From Octadecabacter sp. (GTDB lineage: Bacteria > Pseudomonadota > Alphaproteobacteria > Rhodobacterales > Rhodobacteraceae), in the NCBI GenBank assembly GCA_028825445.1, contig JAPKAD010000001.1, forward strand, positions 186,001 to 250,000: 64,000 bases of DNA, written 5' to 3'. Position 1 is the stretch's first letter. The number at the start of each line of letters is the position of its first letter. The notes under the pieces were generated by a model, which saw only the letters and a list, made by a program, of their open reading frames with translations, did no database searches and was not told the origin of the DNA. Position numbers and translations under genes: made by a program. Of this stretch, positions 33,022-43,863 are shown piece after piece.

Positions 33022-33861
33022 TCACGAAAGTATAGCTGCTAGGGTGAGCAGCATGGTAATTTCGCAAATTTGTTGTGTTGCTCCAAGGATATCGCCGGTT
33101 TGTCCTTCGATTTTGATCTTTGCTATTGTGATACAAGCTAGGGTGGCAAGAACTGCCACAGTTAGAAGCCAAAGCCCAGTATACTGGAGCAGTATCAAGC
33201 AGGCGAAGACCGCAATACTGCACGCGACTAGGGCTGTTTTTGTATTAGGTCGCCCGACGGACTGGCTAAGGCCTTCTTTGCGTGCATGTGGCAGTTTGGC
33301 CATAACGGGAACCATAACTGCGCGGCTTAACATGGCCGTAGAAATTATAGCTGGCCAAAGTGCATTCTGGTCGATGATGAGGGTGAGAGCCTGCCAGCGA
33401 AGACCGATGCCCAACGTTAAAGCGAGTACACCGTAGACCCCGGTATGGCTGTCTTTCATAATTTTTAGTCTTTGGTTTTTATCCCATCCTCCCCACAGAC
33501 CATCTACAGTATCTGCTAATCCGTCCTCGTGCATAGCGCCAGTTATGATCACAAGTGCCGCTAGAGTGAGGCCCGAAACGAGACTGTTTGGCAGACTTAT
33601 CCATATGGCAATCTGACCAATGATGCATGCCAGTGCTCCAAGGATCAAACCTGCGAGCGGGTAGGCCCACGTTGATGTGGGACCTCGCTCAGTTGCACAG
33701 TCAACTTTGATACGCACGGGCAAACGGCTAAGCAATCCTAATGCTGCAGCGATGTCCCAAAGTTTGGTAAATTTTGATTTTTTGGTGTTATGCGCCAAGC
33801 TTTCGCTTCCTGTCTGATCATTTTCGCTCCATTGGGTAGAGACTACATGAAATGTTTGCAA
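33022..33861 (-). CDS. cobS: Adenosylcobinamide-GDP ribazoletransferase (cobalamin synthase)
   Basis: [52 protein letters not shown]. Confidence 0.95.
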   Translation of the reverse strand: MQTFHVVSTQWSENDQTGSESLAHNTKKSKFTKLWDIAAALGLLSRLPVRIKVDCATERGPTSTWAYPLAGLILGALACIIGQIAIWISLPNSLVSGLTLAALVIITGAMHEDGLADTVDGLWGGWDKNQRLKIMKDSHTGVYGVLALTLGIGLRWQALTLIIDQNALWPAIISTAMLSRAVMVPVMAKLPHARKEGLSQSVGRPNTKTALVACSIAVFACLILLQYTGLWLLTVAVLATLACITIAKIKIEGQTGDILGATQQICEITMLLTLAAILS

Positions 33862-33875
33862 TGAGGCCTTTTATT

Positions 33876-34886
33876 ATGACTGCACCCTTCACTACTCTAA
33901 ACGAATTCCGCGTAACACTGGAGGCTGCAAAAGGACCTGATATGGTATCTATTGTGGGGGCTAAGGATCGCAACGAACACCTAACTAAGCCGCATGGTGC
34001 TTTGGGGCGGTTGGAGGAATTGGCAATTTGGTATGCAAGTTGGCGCGATACGGATCGTCCTAGTATTGAAAAGCCACAAATTATTATTTTTGCGGGAAAC
34101 CACGGCGTTTGTGCGCAAGGTGTGTCGGCGTTTCCACCCCAAGTGACAGCGCAGATGGTGAGCAATTTTGAACACGGTGGAGCGGCAATCAACCAATTGG
34201 CCAAAACCTTTGGTGCAGTGTTAAACGTGCATGCGCTTGATCTTGATCTGCCGACACAGGATTTTACCACCGCCCCTGCAATGAGTGAGACAGAGGTCGT
34301 GGTTGCATTAATAGTAGGTTGGAATGCGGTTGACCCAAACGCGGACCTGCTAGTCACTGGTGAAATGGGCATTGGCAACACAACTTCAGCTGCAGCCGTT
34401 GCAGCGGCAGTAATTGGTGGGACTGCAGCTGAATGGACCGGGCGCGGTACGGGTGTGGATAATGATGGATTGGCGCGCAAGACCGATGTGGTGGCAAATG
34501 GCTTGGCGTTGCATGACACCTCTGATCCGTTGGAGGCGCTGCGCTGCTTAGGTGGGCGTGAGCTGGCGGCCATGGCAGGTGCAATAGCGGCCGCGCGTCA
34601 TTATCGTATTCCAGTTATTTTGGATGGGTTCATTTGCTGCGCAGCCGCGGCGACGTTGGAAAAGGCCGTTGTAGGATCGTTAGATCACACAGTTGCAGGC
34701 CATCTGAGTACTGAAAGTGCGCATGGCAAGTTACTGAATAAATTGGGTAAAACTCCAATTTTGTCACTGGGTTTGCGGCTTGGTGAAGGGTCTGGAGGAG
34801 CGTTGGCGATTGGTATTATGCAGGCCGCTATCGCATGTCATTCTGGTATGGCTACATTTGGAGAAGCGGGTGTCGAAGCAGGCTGA
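33876..34886 (+). CDS. cobT: Nicotinate-nucleotide--dimethylbenzimidazole phosphoribosyltransferase
   Basis: [67 protein letters not shown]. Confidence 0.96.
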   Translation: MTAPFTTLNEFRVTLEAAKGPDMVSIVGAKDRNEHLTKPHGALGRLEELAIWYASWRDTDRPSIEKPQIIIFAGNHGVCAQGVSAFPPQVTAQMVSNFEHGGAAINQLAKTFGAVLNVHALDLDLPTQDFTTAPAMSETEVVVALIVGWNAVDPNADLLVTGEMGIGNTTSAAAVAAAVIGGTAAEWTGRGTGVDNDGLARKTDVVANGLALHDTSDPLEALRCLGGRELAAMAGAIAAARHYRIPVILDGFICCAAAATLEKAVVGSLDHTVAGHLSTESAHGKLLNKLGKTPILSLGLRLGEGSGGALAIGIMQAAIACHSGMATFGEAGVEAG

Positions 34887-36794
34887 TCAGGGTTTGACGT
34901 ATGGTTTGGGCTTGGGGCTGTCGCTGCCGCGGGTTGCTTTGCGTTCTGCCTCATCCAAAGTTTCGGTCAGTGCAATTTCAAGATCGCGGTCTGCAGCTTT
35001 GGAGCGTTCGATGTAGGCCGTGTTTTTAGAGATTGGGATGTTTGGGTTCCACACTTCTGCCAGATCGCGCAACATGGCGCGGTCGTGGTGGTAGAAAGAC
35101 ATCTCTGCTTCAGAAGCTTCGTATTCTGAGAGGCCAAGGTTTTCGAGAACGTAACGTCCTGCACGCAGTGAACTGTCGAACAATTCGCGCACGATGTCAT
35201 TTGCACCTGCTGCATAAAGTTCATAGACATGTACACGATCCCGTGCCCGTGCAACAATGTGAATATCGGGGCGGTGGCTGCGAGCATATTTGACGAGGTT
35301 TACGGCAGAGTCTTTGTTATCTAATGCCACCACCAGCACAGTCGCGTCATCCAATCCGGCTGCGTGCAGAATGTCGGGTCGAGTTGGGTCGCCAAAGAAA
35401 CCTTTAAATCCGAATGTTCGCATTAATTGCACAGTTTTAAGATTATTATCAAGAACCACAGTGCTGAAACCACTGGACTGCACAAGGCGGTTGACTACCT
35501 GCCCAAACCGGCCAATTCCTGCGATTATAACTGTTCCTTTTTCATCAATTTCGTCCTCTGGATGGTCTGTGGTTTCGATGTTCATACGGTGTGACACCAC
35601 ATCATAGGCAATAAATAATAGTGGTGTAATCATCATCGATAATGCTACCACCAGCAACAAATCTGCGCCCAAGGTTGGGCCTAGGACGTCTTGTTGTAGC
35701 GAGAACGAAATCAAAACAAAGCCAAATTCACCAGCTTGCGCGAGGCCAAGAGTGAACAGCCATCGTGCACGGCCACGGATGTCGAACACTCTGGCCAGAA
35801 AATAAAGAACGCAGCCTTTGGTCACCATCACCGCGATTGTCAAGCCAACAATACGCATTGGTTTGGTGAACAGTACGTCAAAGTCGATGCCTGCACCCAC
35901 AGTGATAAAAAATAATCCGAGTAAAAGGCCTTTAAACGGCGCAAGGTCACTTTCAAGCTCATGGCGGAATTCCGAGTTTGCAAGAACCACGCCCGCAAGA
36001 AATGTTCCGAGGGCCGCGGATAGTCCGACGAGGCCCATCAACGTGGCGATGGAGACGACAATCAGTAGGGCTAAGGCGGTATACATTTCCCTCAGACGCG
36101 CGTGGTGTATGTATCTAAAGATTGGCTTAGTCAGGAATACACCAACCAAGATAACCATTATGACAGCGCTGATAGTAACAAGGGTCACACCCCATCCGGG
36201 CAGGCCGTCAACGAGGCTAAGGGAGCTGTCGGTGGAGCCTTCAACTGGGCTATGAGATATCGATCCGTCCAGTTGCACACGTACGGGTGCTAGCAGTGCC
36301 AGCAGGGGAAGTATTGCTAACATCGGGATCACCGCTATGTCTTGGGTGAGCAGCACCGAGAAGGTGTTGCGTCCGCCGTTGGTCTGCATCAGGCCCTTTT
36401 CAGATAGTGTTTGCAGCACGATAGCGGTTGAGGACAGCGCAAATATCATACCAATCGCAAGGGCGGTTTGCCAAGGTTGGCCCATCCACATGAACAGGAA
36501 AGTGATCAGAAGCGTAGTCAAGGTGATTTGTAAGCCTCCAAGTCCGATCAATCGGTGGCGCATCCCCCACAAGGCGCGGGGTTCCATTTCAAGTCCAATT
36601 AGAAAAAGCATCATCACGACGCCAAATTCAGCAATATGCTGTAATTCGGCTGCTTCCGCGCCAATCAGTGGCCCAATTGCGACACCTGCAAGCAAATACC
36701 CCAACACGGACCCAAGACCGAGGCGTGCAGCTAAAGGAACCGCAATAACAGCCGCGCCGAGGAGGATCGTGGCGAGAAGAAGGGTTTGTTCCAT
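34887..36794 (-). CDS. Monovalent cation:proton antiporter-2 (CPA2) family, KefB/KefC-like
   Basis: 12-TM Na/H exchanger domain plus TrkA-N domain (VIIAGIGRFGQVVNRLVQSSGFSTVVLDNN). Confidence 0.93.
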   Translation of the reverse strand: MEQTLLLATILLGAAVIAVPLAARLGLGSVLGYLLAGVAIGPLIGAEAAELQHIAEFGVVMMLFLIGLEMEPRALWGMRHRLIGLGGLQITLTTLLITFLFMWMGQPWQTALAIGMIFALSSTAIVLQTLSEKGLMQTNGGRNTFSVLLTQDIAVIPMLAILPLLALLAPVRVQLDGSISHSPVEGSTDSSLSLVDGLPGWGVTLVTISAVIMVILVGVFLTKPIFRYIHHARLREMYTALALLIVVSIATLMGLVGLSAALGTFLAGVVLANSEFRHELESDLAPFKGLLLGLFFITVGAGIDFDVLFTKPMRIVGLTIAVMVTKGCVLYFLARVFDIRGRARWLFTLGLAQAGEFGFVLISFSLQQDVLGPTLGADLLLVVALSMMITPLLFIAYDVVSHRMNIETTDHPEDEIDEKGTVIIAGIGRFGQVVNRLVQSSGFSTVVLDNNLKTVQLMRTFGFKGFFGDPTRPDILHAAGLDDATVLVVALDNKDSAVNLVKYARSHRPDIHIVARARDRVHVYELYAAGANDIVRELFDSSLRAGRYVLENLGLSEYEASEAEMSFYHHDRAMLRDLAEVWNPNIPISKNTAYIERSKAADRDLEIALTETLDEAERKATRGSDSPKPKPYVKP

Positions 36795-36845
36795 AGGGTA
36801 CCATCCGCGAATGTTTAGAATTAGGGCTGCGAAACAAAAATTTGG

Positions 36846-39800
36846 TTAGCCAATAACGCGCAGGGTAATTGCGCGTCCGCGCTTGGTGTAATTAAGAGCG
36901 GTCGCGCTGATTGCGGTCACACGGCCCCCGTCAAGGTGATCCCCAACGGTTACGCGCACGTAACGCCCATTGTTCATCCGTAACAGTGCACGTCGATCAC
37001 CGGATCCACCGTAGATGCCTATCAAGTTCATCTCTTCAAGATTGATGGTGTTATGGAGTGTTGCAGCTTGTGCAACTGACCCAGCTGTTGGCCTACTTGG
37101 GGAAACTGTTTGCAGGGCAACTGTAGTTGCTGCAATATGTTTAGCGGCGTTTTCACGTGCATCGATTGCGCGTAATACGATGCGTGCCATATTGCGGGGG
37201 CGTAGATCGGGCCGGCTACTTATTTTAACTGCTTGTGTGGTTGCATTAACAATTGGGTTTGGAAGGCTGGTTGTGGTGAGCACTGAAGTGGCGAATTTAC
37301 GTGAAGTTCGTAAACCTGTTACCGCTGGTTGTGCTACGCTCACATCTAAAATGGGTTTTCGTTCTGCAAGACGTGTGCGTGGGCGAAAGGCTGAGGCTTG
37401 CGCGTCGTTCAACACGCCAAGGACAGTAATATTTTCTGTAACGGCTTGTGCTGCGGAAATTTCTGCTGCGTCTTTAATAACGGCGCTAGGACGGGGCAAA
37501 GGGCGGGGTGTGTCAGAAGTGGGGACCTGTGCTATAAAGGTTGGCACAGCAGAGATACTTTGTTTGAGGTTTTCAGTATCAATTCGTGGCGGACCGGTTC
37601 CTTGACGGTCAGGTCGGAACAATGGGAGCGACCCGGCAATATTATTTACGCTCCTGGGAGAGGTGTTTGGAACACCCATTTCAGGTGCGACGACCACTGA
37701 TGGTGTAATCGTTTTGGGTCGCACAGGTGGCAAGATAGGAGGTGATCCAGTAAGTACCAGCAGATCATCAGTGGCCAGCAGAGTGAGAGCGCTTGACGCC
37801 AGTGCAGACTCTTTTGGCGTGAAGAAGGTTGGGAGTGTTCTTGAGCGGATGGGTGGTGTGATTGTGGGGCGACCGACGATTAAGATCACGCCTACTGGGG
37901 AATCATTTATGGGATTTGCGTCTTGCGAGATGACGCCAGAAAGTTGATGTTGTGTTGTAATTTCAATCGCCAAAGTGCGGGGTCGCTTTGGAGGATTGAG
38001 TGGTGGTCGTCCGGCAATGACCAGAATACCGTCTGGTGTTAGCGCGCCCTGCGTGGTTGCTAAAACCAAACCATCAGCGTTGTAGTCAAAACTTTGGCTT
38101 GGCGGTGGGGGGAGGGTTGGAGTGGCGATTAGGGTGTCACGCGTAGCATTGATGTACGGTTTGAGTGGGCTGGACTGAATCAAATGCACAGGGTGCGACA
38201 AGACACTGTGTGTAATGGTATTAAGCTTTGTTGTGCGAGGAATTTGGGGTATGCGAGGAGCCCTTTGCCAAACGCCAATGGCGGCATACAGGCGAGCTGC
38301 TTCTTGTGGTGTCAGGATCTGTTCCCCAGTCGCTAGGCTATGAGCAACATTCTTAGGTAAAAGGTTCGTTGTGTTTCGTGTTGCAACCAGTTGTTTGTAA
38401 TAGGCAGTTTGTGGTGCTGCCGCCTCCAACGCCGAAGTTGGGGTGGGGTCATATGCTATTTGAGTTGCTGATGTTTTCAAACCGAACCAGCTGGCGAAGT
38501 TTTCCTCAGACAGCGCAGCGACCGCGGCCATTGTGAGGAGGAACAGCAGTAGTACGGCAGTCAGGACGAGCCCCAGAAAGCGTGGTTTACCACCAATGGC
38601 AGCTTTGGGTTTATTTTTTGCTTCTTTGCGTGCACTAAAAAAAGTTAGTTTAGATTTTTTGTTTTTAGTGCTGTAGCGGATATCCGTGGTGTCTGATCGT
38701 GCATTTATTTTGGTGGCGTTGGTTTTTGCATCATTCATGGCTACGCGGCGGCTGGCGAACATGCTGCTGAATGCACCTCCAACGGTTGATGCTGCACCGA
38801 ATGCAGTAGCCCCTGAACTGCGCTTTTTGTTTAGTTTTGCGCTTTGGCCATGATCATTGTCATAAGTATGACCAGGGGGTTCTATGGACTCAATATTTAA
38901 GGATGCCGCAGCGATGGCTGCATCGGGCAACAGGTTCGTTGGTGCATTACCAGTTAAGATGAAACCAACGTCACTGTTGGGCTTTTTAATTGTAATTAGC
39001 GGGGCGACAGCGCCCTTATCTGCAGTGCGATTGGGGGCCGAAAGCGAGGGCATCCGCTTGGTGCGTTTGCCTATTGGAACAAATAAATTTGGTGAAGTTG
39101 AAGTTTGTGGTGTTTGGTGGTTAAGCGTTAGTCTTGCGGGAACGATTGAACGCTTGTTGGCTTGGCGCTTGATTATTTGTGTGGGTGCAGGGCGCTCTTC
39201 GTTACGATCAGCGCGCAGTCGGGATGAGAACATCTGTGCAGCTGTGTCGTTCGCGTCCGTTGCCTCGGGTGTCAGTTTTATGTTGTTAGACGTCAGTCCT
39301 GCTCCGTTGTCTTGCATCATCCGCTGATGAGGGAAGTACTTGTCTAATGCGTCAATGTTAGCTTCGTCAAAGATAAGCGTGTCGAGCTTCAGTGTCGCAG
39401 TAAATTTATTTTCATCCGGTGTTAGTGTTAGATCGATGTCAGGCTCACTGGGGATAAAGGCATCTATGATAGTAGTTTGAGTATCAAATCCAACATCTGG
39501 CACAGGGCGTAGTTCTAGCTTGATATTAGCTTCAGGCAGTCCGTAACCGATAGCGATTTCGTTTGGCTTAATAGGAATATCAGGCTCTGCAACACTTTGC
39601 GTGGCTTCTCCGGTTATGATCACAGAATCTGTGTCGCGTTCGACAAACAACCCGTCTACGCTACCAAAAAATGCCTCTCCAACATAGGTGAATGGTTCGG
39701 GAACTGCAGCAAAACTGATAGGATCAAATCCATGTTCAGTAGAAAATTGTTTTGCTTCGGTCAGGGTTTTTTTAGCGACAGCAGCCACGTAAGTACGCCC

Positions 39801-40115
39801 TCCGCCTCTAACGTAATCGTAGACTAAATCGTCAACGTCATAGGGGGTGGCCTCATGCAACGCTTTTCGGACGTCATCTTCTTCAGCGCGGGTAGTATCC
39901 AATGCAAGGTACTTTATTTGATCATTTGGAATTAACAATTTAGTTAAAATTCCGCTTGGTTCAAGAATTTTAGCCATGACGCGCAAACGATCTAGCTCAC
40001 CCGTCAGATCAGCGTCATCCAGTGCAACCTGACCCACCAAATGCCATCCATCGGAGACGCGATGCATTAGGCGCAGTCCTTCAAAGGACAGTGATAAAGC
40101 GAAATTCGACTTCAT
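36846..40115 (-). CDS. Large hypothetical protein: PilM/GspL-like N-terminus, central TM, Pro-rich repeats, PilP/GspC-like C-terminus
   Basis: 1089 aa; N-term LIPNDQIKYLALDTTRAEEDDVRKALHEATPYDVDDLVYDYV...; TM FLGLVLTAVLLLFLLTMAAVAAL; C-term NLIGIYGGSGDRRALLRMNNGRYVRVTVGDHLDGGRVTAISATALNYTKRGRAITLRV. Confidence 0.75.
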   Translation of the reverse strand: MKSNFALSLSFEGLRLMHRVSDGWHLVGQVALDDADLTGELDRLRVMAKILEPSGILTKLLIPNDQIKYLALDTTRAEEDDVRKALHEATPYDVDDLVYDYVRGGGRTYVAAVAKKTLTEAKQFSTEHGFDPISFAAVPEPFTYVGEAFFGSVDGLFVERDTDSVIITGEATQSVAEPDIPIKPNEIAIGYGLPEANIKLELRPVPDVGFDTQTTIIDAFIPSEPDIDLTLTPDENKFTATLKLDTLIFDEANIDALDKYFPHQRMMQDNGAGLTSNNIKLTPEATDANDTAAQMFSSRLRADRNEERPAPTQIIKRQANKRSIVPARLTLNHQTPQTSTSPNLFVPIGKRTKRMPSLSAPNRTADKGAVAPLITIKKPNSDVGFILTGNAPTNLLPDAAIAAASLNIESIEPPGHTYDNDHGQSAKLNKKRSSGATAFGAASTVGGAFSSMFASRRVAMNDAKTNATKINARSDTTDIRYSTKNKKSKLTFFSARKEAKNKPKAAIGGKPRFLGLVLTAVLLLFLLTMAAVAALSEENFASWFGLKTSATQIAYDPTPTSALEAAAPQTAYYKQLVATRNTTNLLPKNVAHSLATGEQILTPQEAARLYAAIGVWQRAPRIPQIPRTTKLNTITHSVLSHPVHLIQSSPLKPYINATRDTLIATPTLPPPPSQSFDYNADGLVLATTQGALTPDGILVIAGRPPLNPPKRPRTLAIEITTQHQLSGVISQDANPINDSPVGVILIVGRPTITPPIRSRTLPTFFTPKESALASSALTLLATDDLLVLTGSPPILPPVRPKTITPSVVVAPEMGVPNTSPRSVNNIAGSLPLFRPDRQGTGPPRIDTENLKQSISAVPTFIAQVPTSDTPRPLPRPSAVIKDAAEISAAQAVTENITVLGVLNDAQASAFRPRTRLAERKPILDVSVAQPAVTGLRTSRKFATSVLTTTSLPNPIVNATTQAVKISSRPDLRPRNMARIVLRAIDARENAAKHIAATTVALQTVSPSRPTAGSVAQAATLHNTINLEEMNLIGIYGGSGDRRALLRMNNGRYVRVTVGDHLDGGRVTAISATALNYTKRGRAITLRVIG

Positions 40116-40990
40116 GATCTTGACCTAGCATCCTGCATTAGGACTGAAAACTCCCCTTTTTACTAATAACTTAAAAGTACAGCAAGCTTTCGCTCACGCC
40201 AAGTGAGACTTTTAATTTTTAAATACTTCTAAGGCTGGAAGGATAGTCTTTCGAGGTATTTTAAAAAATTAGTAGTAAGATGCCATAATTTTCATGTGTA
40301 TTATTGTTCGATCTTTATTAACCACCTCTGTGCTTTAAGTGCCTTTTGTCGTTCTAGGCTGCAACATCATGGTTACTGGCCAAAGATAAGTCAGCGTAGG
40401 GCCGGACATGGGAACGGTGGTAATCAGGGTGCTGGATCAGGCATAAATTTTGACAATGCATTGGTCTCAGCCAATACGTCTAAATCGACTTTTTCAACGA
40501 CTGTGGACAGCGAAGGCCTTGCAATTTGCAATGGTGCTATCTGGCTGAACCCGTACTATTTACAAAATGTTTAAAGTATAGTGACTTAAACCTCTGTCAA
40601 TTAAGCTGTTAATGAAGTGTAATCAAAAATAACAGGCTAGGCGCACTTGGGTAGAACTTTGGCCACTGTGGACGAGTGTGGTTCGAGCTGACTGGAAGTT
40701 TTACTATACACTTACGTGGCTACTGAAGTAGCTCGTTATCTTATTATTTTAAACATGCTTGGCTTGTAAAGCTTCATGCAGATCCAGCAGGTGTTTTTTT
40801 AGATGAAATGGTGATGCTGAATGAAGCTGGTAGCGGTCGCTAACTCACGTTGGGATTGTTACCCTCCCCGCAATATAAAGTCTAAGTTGCAGTTGGAAAA
40901 ATAAAAATTATCGCGTCATTTATGCTCTTCTTTAATATATTTAATTGGAACAGGGCGCGGCGATGTGCGACGCCCCATTCTGTATAATAA

Positions 40991-42283
40991 TTAAGCAGTC
41001 GCTTTTGCGAGCGCCTGATCCAAGTCTGCGATCAAATCTGTTGCATCCTCAAGCCCGATGGACACACGCACAACACCGGGGCCAGACCCTGCTGCTTTTT
41101 GCTGATCTGCCGACAATTGGCGGTGGGTTGTTGATGCAGGATGAATGATCAAAGAGCGGGTGTCGCCAAGGTTTGCCACGTGACTGAAGATTTCCAGCGC
41201 ATCGACTAGTTTAATGCAAGCTTCGTAACCGCCCTTCACAGCGAAAGTAAACAACGCGGAAGCGCCGCGTGGACAGACGTCTTTGATGCGGTAAAAATAG
41301 GGCGAAGACTTGAGGCCTGCATAGGTCACGTAGTCAACGCGTTTGTCAGCCTCCAACCAGTTAGCCAACTTGGTAGCATTTTCAACATGGCGATCCATGC
41401 GAAGCGACAGGGTTTCAATTCCCATCAAAGTATAGTGCGCCGCTTGCGGGTTCATCGTCATGCCAAGGTCGCGCAGACCTATAGCGATGCCGTGGAACGT
41501 GTAGGCGAGGGGGCCAAACGTTTCAGCGAACTTAAGACCATGATAGGCTGGTTCTGGCTGAGATAGGCTTGGAAATTTGTCAGACGCAGTCCAATCAAAC
41601 TTGCCGCTATCTACGACACAACCGCCAGTCACAGTTCCATTTCCAGTGAGATATTTGGTTGTGGAATGAACGACCAGCGTCGCCCCATGTTCAATTGGGC
41701 GGCATAAGTATGGTGTGGCCGTGGTGTTGTCGATGATCAGTGGGATGCCAGCGGCGTCAGCAATATCAGCAACTGCACGCACGTCCATGATGTGACCTCC
41801 GGGGTTAGCAATAGCCTCTCCAAAAATTGCGCGTGTGTTGTCGTCAATTGCAGCAGTGACAGCTGCTGTGTCATCAATATCGACGAATTTGGCTTCCCAG
41901 CCAAACCGCTTGATAGTTTGGCTGAACTGGGTGACCGAACCACCATAAAGGCGGGTGGACACTACTATGTTCATTCCTGGAGACATGATCGGAAATAACG
42001 CCATCAATTGCGCGGCGTGACCAGACGAACAACAGACTGCACCTGCTCCGCCTTCAAGTGTGGCTATGCGTTCTTGCAGCACGGCAACGGTTGGATTGGT
42101 CAGACGAGAATAAATATAACCAACTTCTTGCAAGTTAAATAGGGCTGCGGCGTGGTCTGAATTGCGAAAGACATAGGCAGTAGTTTGGTAGATCGGAGTG
42201 TTGCGTGCGCCTGTAGCGGGATCAGGCCGAGCGCCTGCGTGAATTTGCAAGGTATCAAAGCCGTAGGATGAGGTATCGGTCAT
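40991..42283 (-). CDS. metY: O-acetylhomoserine aminocarboxypropyltransferase/cysteine synthase (PLP, Cys/Met metabolism)
   Basis: SSYGFDTLQIHAGARPDPATGARNTPIYQTTAYVF; VVHSTTKYLTGNGTVTGG PLP-lysine motif. Confidence 0.95.
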   Translation of the reverse strand: MTDTSSYGFDTLQIHAGARPDPATGARNTPIYQTTAYVFRNSDHAAALFNLQEVGYIYSRLTNPTVAVLQERIATLEGGAGAVCCSSGHAAQLMALFPIMSPGMNIVVSTRLYGGSVTQFSQTIKRFGWEAKFVDIDDTAAVTAAIDDNTRAIFGEAIANPGGHIMDVRAVADIADAAGIPLIIDNTTATPYLCRPIEHGATLVVHSTTKYLTGNGTVTGGCVVDSGKFDWTASDKFPSLSQPEPAYHGLKFAETFGPLAYTFHGIAIGLRDLGMTMNPQAAHYTLMGIETLSLRMDRHVENATKLANWLEADKRVDYVTYAGLKSSPYFYRIKDVCPRGASALFTFAVKGGYEACIKLVDALEIFSHVANLGDTRSLIIHPASTTHRQLSADQQKAAGSGPGVVRVSIGLEDATDLIADLDQALAKATA

Positions 42284-42834
42284 TAATCTTCTCCAAGTAT
42301 AAAGTTGATATTACATTAAAGTTAAATGTGAGGGACCTCAATGTTGTCTTGGCTGATGCGCGGATCAACCCTGAATGAAGAACGACGTTCGCGGAAAAAT
42401 CGTTTTTTTGGGTAAATGTTCGGTGAGCTAGCTGTGTGAAAGATTGAAGTTCCATACGTACAAATCAGTATCCCAAAAGAAGTATCTATTTTGATAAAGC
42501 CGCTCTTTTCTACCCAGTTTTAATTTGCTCGTATGACGGCGTTGGCACATTCAACGAGCTTTTACATGCGCGTTGAAAAAACTTGTTTTGGTATTTTTTA
42601 ATGGTTCAATTAAAGCTTTTATTTTGAGATCGAGGTTGTTTCACGTTGCCGCGAAGGCAGATATGTAAAGTACGTATTTTACGATTTTCTGGTTCTTCGG
42701 GATAAATAAATTTCTTCGCCAGTGCCACAATCGATTTATCTAAATCCTTAGAGTTTCTTTAGGTGGCTTAAAGAATGATGATATAAAACTTCATGTGTGG
42801 TTTTCAAACCTATTGGTGCAGATCCTCACATAAA

Positions 42835-43863
42835 TTAACGTATCCAGAAGCCTTCTTTTTTGATCTGATTGCGGATTTGGCGTTCGCTTGGAGGCATGTC
42901 GTTTTGATCAAACAATGCACGCACTTTTTCGCCGCGTCCTTGGTAGATCATGAGTTTAAATGGATCATACTGTTTGAGCCATTTCTTAATATTATTGGGG
43001 GCTGTGACTGTGTTTAGCACTGATATAACTGCGTCGGTTTCGCGTGCGTAAAGCAGTGGCAACATACGGTAGTGACAGGTTAGAGTACCGTCCAATCCGG
43101 CAAGATCAATGCCTGGGCGTCCACCCCCAAAACTGTGAATGACCAATGGTAATGTTACTTGGTCAAGCCACGGGTTCAGAGATTGCAATATCAGCTCTTC
43201 TGGACGGTTGTCACGCACCTCAAGCGCCCAGTCTCTCCAACGCGAACCGAACGTTGGTGCATCGTGCCCCGTAATCCAGCCTGCGTTAAAATACAGATAA
43301 CGTTGCCAATATTCGTCTGGCTGATCTGTATCAAGCGTGCTGTCGAAGTCCAGCCCATAGCGGTCATAAAGTGATTTCCAAATGACGCTGTAACCTGGCC
43401 AGTACAGCTCTTCTTTGGGCCATGTACCTGTGCGCCGCATTGAAGCGCTTGGTCGTGAAAAAACGGTGGACAGCGATGCAATATCGCCAACTATCAAGGT
43501 ATCGGTGTCTAAAAATAGGAAATTGCGGCCAGCGGGCATGGCGCAGAGCGCTTCGATCTTGTTGCCGTAAGGGTATTTTGCGCCAAATGCCTTGTTGACG
43601 AAAGGCAAGATCACCGCTCCAAGGGATTCTAGCGCGCCTTTAATATCAAAAGGCATTGTTGGATCTTTTGGCCACAATAGACCAGCTTGCGGTTCAGCGA
43701 CGAAAAGCGTGCCTGCAAACGTCGGTGAGTTGGCCTGAAGAGAAGCCGCTAGCAATATAGCTTCATATTGAAGTCGCCCACTTTGGCCGACGACCATAAT
43801 GTCGAAATCTGATGATGGAATCTGGTTGGTTGCTTGATTGCATGTGGGGATCTGGTCAGACAT
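42835..43863 (-). CDS. Putative glycosyltransferase-like protein
   Basis: 342 aa; GRNFLFLDTDTLIVGDI (DxD-like), YLYFNAGWITGHDAPTFGSRW. Confidence 0.65.
   Translation of the reverse strand: MSDQIPTCNQATNQIPSSDFDIMVVGQSGRLQYEAILLAASLQANSPTFAGTLFVAEPQAGLLWPKDPTMPFDIKGALESLGAVILPFVNKAFGAKYPYGNKIEALCAMPAGRNFLFLDTDTLIVGDIASLSTVFSRPSASMRRTGTWPKEELYWPGYSVIWKSLYDRYGLDFDSTLDTDQPDEYWQRYLYFNAGWITGHDAPTFGSRWRDWALEVRDNRPEELILQSLNPWLDQVTLPLVIHSFGGGRPGIDLAGLDGTLTCHYRMLPLLYARETDAVISVLNTVTAPNNIKKWLKQYDPFKLMIYQGRGEKVRALFDQNDMPPSERQIRNQIKKEGFWIR

Noticed and set aside
36337-36849. Plus-strand 170-aa ORF
   Set aside because: Antisense to the clearly coding CPA2 antiporter; a consequence of codon bias on the opposite strand.
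37015-37605. Plus-strand 196-aa ORF
   Set aside because: Antisense to the 1089-aa protein; no recognisable motif and no start context.
42284-42450. Possible SAM riboswitch in the metY leader
   Set aside because: Read the leader for SAM-II/SAM-V/SAM-SAH-like cores and did not find a convincing match; would need Infernal to test.
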